A DNA stretch of 64,000 nt from Dermatophagoides farinae (taxonomy: Eukaryota; Arthropoda; Arachnida; Sarcoptiformes; Pyroglyphidae). The DNA is taken from assembly GCF_024713945.1 (NCBI RefSeq), contig NC_134677.1:8578001-8642000 (forward strand), given 5' to 3'. The position numbers and the translations under genes are program-made. Position 1 is the first letter of the stretch. Each line of letters begins with the position of its first letter. Below are positions 38,101-51,872 of this stretch, piece by piece. Below the pieces are notes generated by a model. It saw only the letters and a list, made by a program, of their open reading frames with translations. It was not told the origin of the DNA and did no database searches.

Positions 38101-41100
38101 CTAGCATCATCATCATTGAGATGTGAATTACAACAACAATGATGATGATGATGATGATGATGAATTCAATTATTGGCAGCCTATACTGCCAGCCCATCAA
38201 TTGTCCATTGTGTGTGTGTGTGTTTGTTCGTGTTTCACTCACTATTAAAATGGTTAAAAGATTTGACAATTTTTTACAATTTTCCAAAGTTTCTTTTTTT
38301 TCAATACAATCTTCTTAGTTTTTTTTTTTTTTGTTTGTTTTCATTATATTTTTTTTCGGATGATTAAAGTGTAAAAATTGAAAAATTTTCTTTTTTTTCA
38401 ACAAATATAATTCTTGTCCATTTGAATCATTTTCATCATCATCACTGTTTCTATTGCGATTGATTAGATTTATTTTTTTTTTTGTCCATTAGAAAGAATT
38501 TTTTTTCCTTTTCGCTTCATTCAATACAACGTTAGCACCGATGATAAGATGGTCGATTTTATTTGTTCGTTCTGTTTTTCAAACAGAATCTATTCGATTC
38601 TGTCGATTACCATCATCACCATTATTATTCTTATGTATCTAGTTTGAATTAGTCATCAAATGTTGTGAAAGTTAATGAATGAACAAAAAAAAAAAAAATT
38701 ATAATTAGCTTGTGAAATTACAAGTCACAAGAATAAATTATCATCATTACATATATAGACATGTAGCTAATTAAACATAAAATTAAAGTTATATCGAATA
38801 TATACGTCAAACAACCTTTTTTTCATGTCCATAATACAAAATTCAATCTGAATATATGGTTACAAATGGTGAAACCAAAAAAAAAAACGAATTCAAAATT
38901 TTCTTCTCATTTCATACCACACCATACACTATCGAGAGTATATGATTAACAATCATCATGATTATGATTATGATTATGATGATGATGATGATGATGATTT
39001 TCATATAAATTCATCATCATAGGTCACACAAAACCTATCCCAATGTTTTATTTCAGAATCAAATTAATATATCTTTCATAAATCCCAAAAGTAGAAGAAC
39101 TACAAAAGAATACGTGCATATATTCTGTATATAATGCTAATTACTGCCGGAGAATGTGAAAGAATTATTATTATCATGTTTTCATTTCATTGGCAGAAAA
39201 AAAAATAGAAAAAACTTATTAATAGTTTCAACTTGTCATATGTCGAAATGGGGAAAAAAAATATGTATACATGTGTGTTCTATATCGTTTCTCATTTTTT
39301 TTTTTTTTGGTCCATCAGTATTTCAATTTGAAAGATCCTGTGGCGTAACCCCTCTCCTCCCCTCCTTCCCTGTGATATCATTTCGATTATTTGAGAATCA
39401 TCAATATATCCTACATAAAAAGAATATTCTTCTTCATTGCTATACACCAAACTCTTTACATTCCTACAGTATCAGTATCTGTATTCTATTATAAATGCAA
39501 ATTCATAACTTTTTTCTCTCGTTTTGTTGTTGTTGTTGTTGTTGTTCACTTGTGATGGTGGTGGTGGTGTTTATATCAATTTCCATAATGGGCTAATTTT
39601 ATTTTTATTATTATTCAAAAGTAGTAGTGTAGTGTAGCATAACGGCAAAAAAAATAAAAACGATATAACAACTTGTTCAGAATTCATAAGTGATCAAAAA
39701 TTGTTATGTTGATGATGATGATGATGATGATGATAGTATGTATGTGGTATGTGTATTTTGATTGCCTTGTATGATTTTTTTTTCTTACAGAAAAAAAAAC
39801 AAAACAAAACAATCATAATGGTGATGATGATGAAGCTGGTTTTTTTTTATTATTATTAAATAAATTTCTATCGAACATTTCAATCAGAATTTATCAATGG
39901 TGGTGACAATGATGATGATGATGATCATTGCAATGAAGTGTGAAATTTGCAATTTGTTTTTGCGATGCTTTTATTGTTCAACATCATCATCATCATCAAC
40001 ATCATCATCACGATATAAATCACACCACAGAACACTGCATTCATTCGGCCAGAATAATACCGTAAATTGAATTCATTTCATACAAATCACTTGTGTTAAT
40101 AATTGATGATGTTGAAATATATGATCAAATCAATTAACAAATGATGATTGTTTTTGGCTGTTGTTCTTAATATTGGTGGTTTCTTATTTCGTTTTGTTTC
40201 AAAATTATTAATAATTTGAATCTCCATTTCTTTGTTTGTATTATGGTATTCGAGATCATCAAATGCGATGATGATGATGATGATGTAATTTCATTTTGTC
40301 ACATTTATTTTGGAACATTTTGATTCATTCATTCAATCATTGATTCATTCATTTTTTTCATTCTCGTAATTTAATTACAATATTATTCCGATTTGAATTT
40401 GAATTTAACAATTCATATTGAATAATGTTTTTCGATTCTTGATTTTCATCATGATAAAATGACAAGAAAAAAAACATGTACTGGAAAAACTGTTTCTTTT
40501 CATTTTTATTTTTTTGAAAATGTAAATTTTGCCATTTTACAATTTTTTTTATGATTAACAGTTTTCGTTTCTTTTTATTTTTTTTGAAGAAAAATATTAT
40601 ATTTGCCATTTGATGATGGTGGTGGCGAATTCGATCCGAAATAATGACTATAGTCAAAAGAAGCGTATATACAGAATAAGAACCGAAAAGAGAGAGAGAG
40701 AGAGAGAAAGAGAGAAAAGAAAAAAAAATTTTGGGCAAAAAAGAAAAATAACAACCAAATATTGATCGATAGCGCGGCGGATATATGTTTGAGGCCATGG
40801 TATGGATCGGCTGCTGACGCCGCCGCCACCACCACCACCAACACCAAAAATGCCGGTCGTTTATTTTCGTCATTTATTCGTAGTCGTCGTCGTCGTCGTC
40901 GTGGATCGCCATTACACATTTTATGTGTGTGTTTGAGTGAAAAAGAAAACGGTTCATTTAATCTCTCATTCACTTTCTCATTTGAAGTCAAATTTGGTTA
41001 TATACCCTAAACTAATGGGCCAATTTTTTTTTTGTTTCTTCACTTTGGTTCGGTTGTGATGTGTATTGTTATTGTTGTTGTTGTTGTTGTTATTGCTGTG

Positions 41101-44100
41101 AGTGGTGGGGAGTGTGTATAGTAGTGAAGCTTTGTTTTTGGATAAATAATAACGATAATAATAATAATAACAAACTAATCAATACAAAAGTTTCAGTTTT
41201 TTTTTTCGCTTTCAATATTTTTTTTTTATTCCGCGTTGTTTTTTTCTGGTTCGGTTCGGTTCGTTTCAGTTCAGCTCTTGACACATTGTACGTTATGTGT
41301 ATCAGACAAAAAAAATTAGTGTCTAGATACATGGCAAATAGGCATATAGAATGCTTTTTTTTCAAAACAAAATTATTTATGTTGTTGATTTTTGTTTTCT
41401 CTTCGTTTATAATAATAATATAATGATGATGATTGTCAAGACAACGAATTTATTTGTGTTATTACTGACGTACACAGTGAAGTGTGCACGCGTGTTTTAC
41501 AAGAATCCAACAAGTTCAAAATTCTTTGAAATTTCCTCTAATTGAAATGTGAATTATCATCATCATCATTAGGATGATGATGAAATGAATGCATTTTCAT
41601 CTAAATACCACCAAAATGTTTGTTTTGTTTGTTTCATCAGTGTTCAATTTCCAAGTATAATCACGAAACACACTGAACATAAAAACCAGAAATAAAAACA
41701 AAACAAGAAAAAAAAATTGATTCATTAATATCCAAAAAGATTCTGTCTGTTTGTCATTTTCAAATCAATAATGATAATGATTATGATTCCTATTTATTCT
41801 TCTATTTTTTTTCCTTTTCATATTCAAACAATATGTTTCTATCTTATATTTGTATTGAAAAAAAAGAGCAATACAATATGAATGATAAAACAAGATGACA
41901 AACAAATCAATCATCAGAATTCTTTTCTGTTGTTGGTTTTTTTTGTTTGTTTGTTTGTTTGTTTTATTTTGGCTGGATCAAGAAAAAAAGAAATAAAGAA
42001 AATGAAATAGAGATACAAATGGAAAGAATTTTTGTTTTTGTTGCTGTTTTTGGGCTATATATACGCACCCACACACACACACACACACACGATAACCTAC
42101 TATTGCTATATGTAAGAATTCTACCAATGTTTCATCGAGAAAATTCTAAATCACAATTATAGAGAATCGATAGTGCCCCTTTTTCACCATAAACCGGCGA
42201 CAAAATCAATGAAATTTGCAATGAAAAATAAAAAAAAAATTGTTTTTTCCGTTTGATCCAAATTCAAAGATTTAATTCGAATCAAACATGAAACAACAAC
42301 AACAACAATAACGGAAAAAAACATGACACTCGACACAGTAAGATGAGAATCGGGGCGAATGAAACCAAAAAAAAAAAAAAAAAAAATCGATTTTTATTAC
42401 TAATAAGTTGAGTTGCCAAGTTTTCGTACATTTTTGAGAGTTTTGGATATTTTTTTTCAAGAGAACGAGAAAGAGAGAGAATAAAAAAAGGGATACACAT
42501 AAAAAATTATTGCCATTAATAAAATGATATTGATCATTCTTGTTAAAAGCAAAGAAGAAGAAGAATAAGAAAACAAAAAAGTTTGATTTGATCCACTTCA
42601 ATATATGCATCATTGAATGTGAATAGTTTGCAGAAAAAAAAGAAAAGTTTTTTCCAATCCAGAATGAGAAAAAAAAATTCATTTTTTTATTCGCCTAATT
42701 TAATGATGAATACGATAGATTCGAATGGTTATTTTTCACCTTTTTTTCCTGTGATAAGATGATTGTAATGTGTGTGTGTGTGCCAGTGTTCTTATCATTT
42801 GTTGAAAACAAAAAAAAATTTGTGCAAAATGTGCACATTCATGTCCTGTGTGTGTCTGTGTGTGCGCGCACGAATCTTAAAAACATAAATTTTCCCGTCA
42901 ATATGACGGTGGTGATGATGATGGAAAAAAAATCAATGATTTTTTTTTTCATTAATGCCAATCGTTTCAAATCATTGAGGGGTAGGGTTTTTTTTTGTTG
43001 CACATTTTAGAAAAGTAAAATGAAATGAAAAACATTTTCCATTCAACAAATTGATTATATACATTTTTTATACATATACAAGGGTCTTGTTATTTTTTTG
43101 TATATTACAAATGGAATATAAAAGCAGAAGAAAAAGAAGGAAAAAAAATTCTGATACATAAATTATTGGTGATGCTTAGTAGTAAGGAAAATAATATGTT
43201 TCACGTTTAAAAGTGTTTCATTCATTTTTTTCCATTCTCTTCTCTCATTCGTCAATATGTACTGGAATCGCACCGTAACACATATAAATAATACACGAAC
43301 AAAAAAAAATCATTCAAAGTCTTGCCATTTTGGTATAAGTAGATTGTTGTCGTCGGTGGTGGTACGATTCAAATGATAATGAAACCTACAACCTGGAAAC
43401 GGTAACCGACCAAAAAAAAAAAAAAAAAAAATAGCTAATGCTCATTGCCATTGGGGGTGTTTTGGTGGTGCACTATTATGGGATATTTTCAATAGAATTT
43501 TATTCCTGAGTTCATTTTTTTCGAAGTAAAAAACGAAAAAAAATACTGCTGCCGGAACAAAATTATCGTAATGAATTTCCTTTTCCCACTGTTTTTACTT
43601 GTAGGCAAAGTTCTAGCCAAAAAAAAAAGAAAAAAAACAAACAAATGCAATCGGATTTCATTTCATTAAACACTGCTGATTCAGTTTCATTCAGTCATTC
43701 AGTCAGTCATTTTGATTTCTATATTTGAAATGGCAAAATCATCATCATCTAAATAATTCATTTTAAAGGTAACGAACAAAAAAAAAAAACGAAAAAGAAA
43801 AATTGTTTGATGAAATGTTTTTTAAAATGGAACTGAATGAATGAAATAAGTTTATAATGAACGTTAAAAGTTAAAATTGAATAACGATGATGATGATGAT
43901 AATGATGAAAAATTTGAATATAAAAAAAAACAAACTCTCGTTTCGAATGAATGAATTGAAATGAAATGAATATACCTTTTATGTATGTGGCCGCAATGTG
44001 CAAACACACACCAAACAATAGATGAGAAAAAAAAACCATTTAATATATATGTGATAAGATTCTGTACAAAACTTGTACATTACACATACTTCACTCTCTC

Positions 44101-45252
44101 TCTATCTTTGTGTTTTCTTAATTTATCCAGATCATAATCATAATCATCATCATCATAATGATGATATGGCTACGTTTTACTTGACATTAAAAAAAAAAAT
44201 AGAACAGTGAAGAGATGAAAATGAAAGTAAATTTCACACTTGATTAAACAATGCTGATTTTCTGCTGTTGTTGTTGTTTCTGTTTCATTGAATAAACGAA
44301 GATTACCATCATCATCATCGTTATTAATAATAATAATAAAAATATGAATATGAATATGAACAATTTATACGGACTATTTGTTTCTCCATACATACACACA
44401 CACACTCAATATAATGTAATGTAATGTAATATATCTTTAAATATATGAAAATCTTTTTATATAAACCTATAGAAACAAAGTCGAAATAGTCAAAGAATGA
44501 ATGGCCACAGAATGAATTCTGTCATTTTCTCTCACCATCTTTATATGTCCTCTCGGTCTTTTGCTTGTTGTTGTTGAAACATTCATTAGAAAAGGAAAAA
44601 AAATCTGTCAACACCACAGTTGAGCAAAAAAAAAAAAAAAAAAAAATCATCACCAACATCAAATGTGACATCTATGTTGTGTGTGTGTGTTTGGCCTATG
44701 TGTATGCAAATGGGCAATTCAATTTTCCACCAAACTAGTAGTAGTAGAGTAGTAGTAATTGAAATATTTATCAATCAATTTTATGACATTTTTTTTTACA
44801 CTGAATTTGAATTTTTTTTTTTTTAATTTTAAACTCTTTTCTGTCTATCACAACTGTTTTTTAACACATTTATTTACTCATTTTTTTTTCTCCACCTACT
44901 CCCCCCAAAAAAAAAAAAAAATATCAAGATTTGTATAAAAAAATTAACGAAAATGCATTAAAAATCAGTAGTACTTAGTACTAGCAGATTGCAAAAAATG
45001 AATGATAATGGAAATGAATGTAAATCATCATTAAATTGTATGCTGATAATGATAATGAATAAGAATAATAATAATGATGATGATGATGAATATTGTTGTA
45101 TACGTGGATCGATCATCGATAAACAACGTTGCAGATACTATTATAATGATGATGATGATGATCATACTACAATGATGATGGTTACATTATTTTATCTACA
45201 TCAATCACTTTATTTTATTCGGTAATCTTTTCGGAAATTGTTGTCGTCATCA

Positions 45253-45300
45253 ACAGCAGCAGCAGCAACAGCAGCAGCAACGACAACAACAACAACAATA
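45253..45300 (+). repeat. CAG/CAA/CGA tract upstream of the receptor
   Basis: Mixed CAG, CAA and CGA triplets about 375 bp before the receptor start codon. It is probably in the 5' leader or promoter. The same triplets recur in the first coding exon as Thr/Ala/Asn runs. Confidence 0.8.
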
Positions 45301-45674
45301 TCCATTATTATTTGTTCATTTTGATGACGATTAATTTAATTTATTTTGCTTTTAATTTTTCCGGTTTTTCGTCGTCGTCGTCGTCGTTGTTGTTGTTTTT
45401 GTCCATTTTTGGTGAATTTGGATAACCGAATTTTTTTTTTTGTTCTTCAAATAAATAGATAGAAAACGACAATAAATACAAAAAAATGAGTGCATTTTAT
45501 AACTGAGAAATACAACACATTGGCATTTTTCGGTATTATAATAATAACAGCAACAACAACACTATTTTAACCAAAAGGGCTAAACAACAACAACAACGAT
45601 AACAAGAATATACAAAAAAAAAGAGAAAGAAAAACAATATATATATAAATTGACCGCCAATTTTTGTTTATTCC

Positions 45675-48600
45675 ATGATAACGGAAATGGAAATGAGCCT
45701 TAATCATAGTGGTGATGCCATTTTCAATCTATTCTCATTATTGGTGGTTACCGACACGACAACAACAACAACAACAGCAGCAGCAACTAATGAACCAAAC
45801 AACAACAATGATACAACAACAATCAACAACATTATCGATAATCAAACACGTTTTATTCGTACATTTTCATATTTCACCGATAATGTTGATAAACAAAGAA
45901 CATTGAAAAATTATTCATCCAATGATTGTTTTCATTCATCATCATCATCATTATCATCATCATCATCGTCATTATATTCAACGACAACGTCAAATCAATT
46001 GGAGAGCTTTAATGATAATCATCATCAATATATTGAAGAGCTATTAAAAGAAAAATTCAATAATGCTACAGTTATTATTTCGGTCATTATATTGGTTCTA
46101 ATCAATATAATGGTCATTTTTGGCAATATTCTTGTCATTTTAAGTGTTTTTGCATCAAGCAAACTACGTACGGTGACAAATTTTTTTATCGGTAAATATC
46201 TCTCTCTCTCTCTCTTTTTCATTTTGTTGTTGTTTTGCAAAATTGACTTTAATTTGGCTCATTTTTGTTTTCATTTATCAGTTTCATTGGCAGTTGCCGA
46301 TTTTTTAGTCGGTATTGCCGTACTACCATATTCGCTCACATTTGAGGTATTTTGAAAAATTTTTTTTTTATGGCTGATAATTATTTTTCTCTCTTTTTAT
46401 ATTATTAGATTTTAGACACGTGGATATTTGGTGAAGTCTGGTGCCAAGGATGGTAATAATGAATGAATGAATGAATGAATGATGATGATGATGATGAAAA
46501 ATTCATTTGTTTTGTCTATTTTTTTTTATTTTAGGCTTGTGATTGATGTTTGGATGTGTACAGCAAGCAGTAAGTAACATTTCATTATTCACATTATATC
46601 ACACAACAAGATTTCTATAGATATTTTGTTTCATTTCATTTTTTTTCTGGTTCAAAACAATCCTAAAAAATAATGTGTTTGTTTTTCTGAAATTCTGTAT
46701 TCTGTTTCAATGTTTACTGCTAGTATTAAATCTATGTGCAATATCGGTCGATAGATATTTGGCCGTCACTAGACCTGTCCGATATCGTAGCTTAATGACT
46801 GCCAAAAGAGCAAAATTTATTATTGCTGGTGTTTGGATTATATCTTTTATTATTTGTTTTCCTCCTGTAAGTAATTTTTCGATATTTTTTTTTTGTTCAC
46901 CATTAATAATGTGATTTCGTTTTTTTTTTCGTTTTTGGTTGGTTGGTTGGACAAATCTTTTTTTTTTTTTTTTTTTTGCTAATTGACAGCTTTTACTTGG
47001 TAAACAAGAATCTTTTTCCACAATACCAAACATCAATCCAACCACATCATCATCGTCGTCATCATCATCATCATTATCCGATCATTATGATCCTTTAACA
47101 TATCAATTTTCATCATCATCAATTCCGGCCGATTTTACACCACCTTCTTCTTTATCTTCTTCTTCATCTAAATCTTTTTCTTCTAAATCGTCTTCATTGT
47201 CGTGGTCATCAACAAGTGACAGTAATAATAAAATGAATGAAGAGTCTTCCATAATGGCCAACAACAATAAAAACAACCAAAATATTCGATCTCAAACAAT
47301 GTCGATCGATACAAAAGACATTCTCTCAACGAATAATAATAATCAAAGTCCATTGTCAATAAAAATGAATAAAGGAAAAAAATTTGATTCAGATTTCAAA
47401 GCGCGTTGTAAACCACAGCCCGTCCAATGTGCTTTGTTTCGTAACAAAAGCTATGTGATATATTCGGCATTTGGATCATTTTTCATTCCAATGTTCGTGA
47501 TGATTTTTCTTTATTGGAAAATATATTTAGTCGCTATTCGTACTAGTCGTGCCTTGAAAAAAGGTTATCGTATTACAAAAGCATCATGTGAAGAGAATCA
47601 AGAACGATTAACATTGCGTATTCATCGTGGATATTGTAGTGGTGGTGGTGGTGGTGTTGAAGAAAGTTTGCCAATAGAAAAACGATCATCGATCGATCAT
47701 GATCAGCCAAATAATAATAATAACCGAAAAGAATTATCTAAAGGCTCAAGTGATCATCAACAACATTCTCAACGGACATCATGGACCACATATAATCGTA
47801 CATCAAATACGATTGAGACAGCATTAACGGCCGATAATCCAACTGTGATATCTAGTAGTACGAACAAATTATTATCACCACCAAATAGAATGATTATAAG
47901 AAATGGTAGTAATCGAAATCATCATCGCCATTCATCGGGCCATTCACATCCAAGTTTTTCCAGTAGTCCTTCATCATCACGTGAAGGTAGTGCCCGTAGT
48001 AATAAAGTCAATATTCCATCAAGACCAACCAGTAAACGTGCATCCAAATATCAAGCTAAACGTTTCCATGCTGAGACAAAGGCTGCCAAAACTGTTGGCA
48101 TCATTGTAGGAGGTTTTATAGTTTGTTGGTCTGTATTATTATCATTTTATTTTATGAATGTGCCAAACCCAATAATGATCATACATTAATCACCTTTATA
48201 TATTTTTTTGTTTGTCTTTTTCTTTTCAAATAGGCTACCATTTTTCATTGTTTATTTAACCAGAGCTTTCTGTGTAGATTGTATACCGAATTTATTATTT
48301 AGCATCTTTTTCTGGTTAGGTTATTGTAATTCAATGATTAATCCATGTAAGTTGATGATGATTTTTATTCAATTTTAATTTTTTTTTTAAATTTAATTTT
48401 CAAAAATGAAAATCAAAATCAATCATATTCACAAAACACACACACAAATACAATCGTGATTGATCCTTACATATCGCTGTCCATTCAATTTGAATATTTT
48501 GTTTCTGTTTCCAGAAACAAAATCATTTTGTATTGTAACAAAAAAAAAAAAAAAAAAAATTCAAAGAGGTAGCAGATGAGAGAGAGAAAGTGCAAATTTT

Positions 48601-51600
48601 CATTTCAAATGAATGTAATGTTTACTTATTTTTTTTTCGTCTTCCTGCTGCTTCTGTGGCTGTTACTGTTTATATTTTGACATTCAGTCATCACCATCAC
48701 CATAATAGTCTACTATTCTTGGTTTCATTTTTTTTTTTTTTTTTATTGAAACCGAAAATTAATTATTCGTGCGTATCAATGTTTGTGTTTGGCGTTTTTG
48801 TCCGTGTGTGTGTGTAAATAGCTGTAAATGATAATGATGATGATGTATAGAATCTTTAGATTCGTTTCTTTTATTATTATTATTATAAAGAAAATGGCCG
48901 AACAAAAAAAAAAGATAACCGAGCCAAAAAAAAACGAACGAACAAAAAAACTTTTTTTTTCTATTCGACCGGAGAATGAAGATGATGATGATGATAGAAA
49001 TGTAAGAATAGGACAATATACAGGTATCATAATCAAATGCTATGCCGTCGGGCACCACCAGATGAATCACATGATAATGATGGTGAAAAATTTTCATTCA
49101 TTCAGTTTTTTTTCTGGTTTTTTTTGGCTCGAATTTTTTTTTATTCATTGTGTGTGTGTGTTTGTGGAAAAAACCGACATTTTTTCCATGGAAAAATTTT
49201 TTATGTGTGTGCGCGCTCGACTTTATGTGTTACATTATTATGCATTACGTAAAATTGTTTGTGATTTGATATTGTATAACGAAATCAAACAATAGTTTAA
49301 CTAATGATTATCATACTGAATCAATGTAAACATTAATTGATTTTGAATGAATTAAATTGCGACAAATTGTTTGCTTGAGAATTGAGAATGTTTGTTTGTT
49401 TGTTTTTGTTTATTCATTCACATATATTTACAAGGAAAATCAAATCAAAATAAAGTCTCAAAATACACCGACCAACCAGTTTTTTTTTCTTCATTTAGTT
49501 TAAATAATTTTTTTTCTGTTTTTTTTTATCGATCATTTGTTTTTCCCATCATCATCATCGTCATAAGCGCAAAGCATAACGATGATGATAATGATGATAC
49601 TCTTATATGTATATGAAGCATCCAAAAATATCAATAAAATTTTTTCCTTTTTTTCGGATGCCTCTGTGAAATTTTTTTCATCCTTTACTTTCATCATCAT
49701 CATCATCATCATCAGCAAATGGAAAATATCCGAATTTTGCCTTAAAGCTTATTATTGGATTTTTTTTCTTTCAAAGCAAAAAAAAAAATCTCAAATTTTC
49801 GACCCTTTTCTCAATGATTTTTCTTCTTTTTTTTTGAACATCAATCAATAATCATAAAATTTCTGATTTTTATTGGTAGCAAAAATCGATTGAATTTTTT
49901 TTTTTGTTGTTTCGCTTTCGAAAAAAATAAACATGTACACATGATCATTTTTCATTTGTTTTTGTTCAAATATTCAACATTTATCTCACCGTGTGTGTGT
50001 GTTTATCTGTTTATCTGTGATTGTTATGGACAAATTTCATTTGCAAGAAAGAAAAAACTATTTTTGTTCAAGGAAAAAAAAATTTTTCTCATCAATTTTA
50101 AAAAAAAAATTTACCTTGTTGCTGTTTTTAGATTCAGGATAAAGGAAGAAAACACATCGATTCTGTATTTGTGTCTGTGTGTGTGTGTGTGTTCGTGTTT
50201 GGCCATTATAAGTTTCGCTTGTTGTATTTTAATTTTTTTCCGCCTAATCAAAAATTCTCAAATCCATTTTTCAGTTTCATTTATATTCAAGAAAGCAAAG
50301 AAAAGAAGAAAAAAAACGAATGACAGAATATCTCTATGGTACCCACAGCAAGTACAGCTACAAGATGACATGTGGTCCAAAAGTTTTATTTTTTTTTTTT
50401 TTGTTTTTATTGCCTGAAACGCATACATTTGGACATCATACATACACATGAAATTCACAATTTTTTTGTTGTTGTTGTTTTCAAATTTCGACAGACGACA
50501 TTGTTTCCTAATCCTACTGCTGCTGCTGCTGCTGCTGCTGTTTTAGTAGTAGCAGTGCTGATGCCACAATCATCACCAATGAATGAAAAGAATTTTGAAA
50601 TGGAAAGAAAAAAAAAGAAAAGAAAAATTCTATATCAAATTATAATAACCTTTCAGGAATAATAAACTGGTGATTACGTTAACCATCAAGAGAGCCAGGG
50701 AGCAAGAATTTGGCTGCGGCAGCATAAGTCTTTATAAATTTTTCATTACATTTTTTTCTTCTTCACCGTTGTCGTCGTTTTTATTTTATTTATACTCGGC
50801 TTTCACTGTTATTTTTTTTTCTTGCAAATTGAATAAAAACGAGAAAAAAAAAACAAAAATTAGAAAATAGACGTAAATGAAAAAAAAAAATTTTTTTTCT
50901 TCTTCTTCAAAATGAAAAATGCCAAACTGTGTGTGTGTGTGTGTGTGTATCTCGTTATATAATTAATATATTTTTTTTATGGAGAAATGAAATGAAATTT
51001 GTGTTCCCCCGCGCCTCCAAAAAAAAGAAAAGAATCTAAGCGTAAAACAAAAGATTCTGAAAAATTTGAGAATCCATTTTCTTCTTTTGGATTCTATAGA
51101 ATTCTATTATATGCAAAACACAATGTATATATTTCTATTTTGATTTTTTTTTCTCACATATCGGTAATAAAACTTTAGATTTTTGTTCGTTCAATTTGTT
51201 TTATTAGATGAATGTCATTTTGCCAAACAAACAAACAAACAAACAAACAAATATCGACACAGTATAGTAAACAATTCAACAATGAATTTCACAAATGTTT
51301 GTTGAAGAATTTTATTTTTTTTTTTTCGTTCGTTCGTCCGTTCAGTTCATAGTCGATCAAAGTTGGTTCATAACTTTTTTTTTGTTGCTGTCCCCGTTTA
51401 CACACACACACACACATCGAATCGGAGAAAAAAAAACTTTATTGATGATGATGATAATAATGTACAATGTTCTTCCGTTTTTTTTTCTGGTATTGCTCCT
51501 CATATAGATTGAGAGTTTTTATATATATTGAAAAGAGCGACACACAGAGAGCGAATGAAGAAAAAAAAATCAAATCAATATTCTAATCCAAACTAATAGA

Positions 51601-51872
51601 AAACTTTTTTTTCTTCTTCTTCTTCCTTTCCAACACCATCTCCCCCTTGCCCACTCACCACCACCATACATATATTTTTTTTGTCTGTCATTTTTATAGG
51701 CATATATGGTCTGTTTAGCCGTGATTTTCGACGTGCTTTCAAAAACATCATTTGCAGATGTCGATTCCGGGAGGAAACTTCTGTCAGTTCACTTATTCGA
51801 CAAATTCATATGCCGACATTTTTTGAAGATATGCCCGAAGAGATGGCTAAACATGAATCACAAGACTATTGA
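45675..51872 (+). CDS. Oamb: Alpha-adrenergic-like octopamine receptor (OAMB class GPCR)
   Basis: A class A amine GPCR of the plasma membrane, most like the alpha1-type octopamine receptor of arthropods, which couples to calcium/cAMP signalling. Exons are 45675–46191, 46282–46346, 46409–46452, 46535–46569, 46724–46866, 46990–48128, 48234–48346 and 51700–51872. All phases match, giving 742 residues. TM1 is about 132–157 with GN at its end. TM2 carries SLAVADFLVG. TM3 has D213 (IDVWMCTAS), the amine-binding Asp, and D230-R231-Y232. TM4 ends in FPP. TM5 is YSAFGSFFIPM. TM6 has FIVCWLPFF and TM7 ends N684-P-C-I-Y688. The segments ILNLCAISVDRYLAVTRP and ETKAAKTVGIIVGGF strongly recall OAMB. Extracellular loop 2 (about 272–421) and intracellular loop 3 (about 447–631) are long and low-complexity. 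The N-terminus has N-glycosylation sites and no signal peptide. A dopamine or other amine receptor is less likely. Confidence 0.9.
48347..51699 (+). other. Intron 7 of the octopamine receptor, 3.35 kb
   Basis: This intron is at least ten times longer than the others in the gene (62–157 bp). It begins with GTAAGT directly after the first base of the codon following Asn-Pro of NPxxY and ends with TTTTTATAG. It contains (CA)n, (GAT)n, poly-A/T and a CTG/GCT tract near 50516–50541. I did not find a convincing alternative last exon within it. Confidence 0.65.

Larger units (their letters stand above)
35001..45674. other. Gene-free interval, part 3, up to the octopamine receptor
   Basis: No recognisable protein-coding gene. 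A locally GC-richer patch at about 40758–40920 differs from its surroundings (see findings). A 78-codon frame at 44989–45225 lies upstream of the receptor and ends beside a GT donor-like word (CG|GTAATC at 45221); it could be leader sequence or chance. A CAG/CAA tract lies at 45253–45300. Confidence 0.5.

Noticed and set aside
39300-39494. Frame ending with mixed sequence (RSCGVTPLLPSFPVISF)
   Set aside because: No recognisable domain, no splice sites in phase and no neighbouring exons.
41240-41275. TTCGG-type repeat resembling a tRNA B box (GGTTCG)
   Set aside because: No A box, no cloverleaf and no terminator at the right spacing; it is a short GGTTC tandem.
16101-45674. Possible CRISPR-like or satellite arrays
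   Set aside because: The repeats are 1–6-bp microsatellites without unique spacers, and the genome is eukaryotic.
50670-50870. Frame with IKRAREQEFGCGSISLYK in receptor intron 7
   Set aside because: Considered as an alternative receptor C-terminus, but it lacks the IY.LF and basic helix-8 pattern and a clear acceptor in phase.
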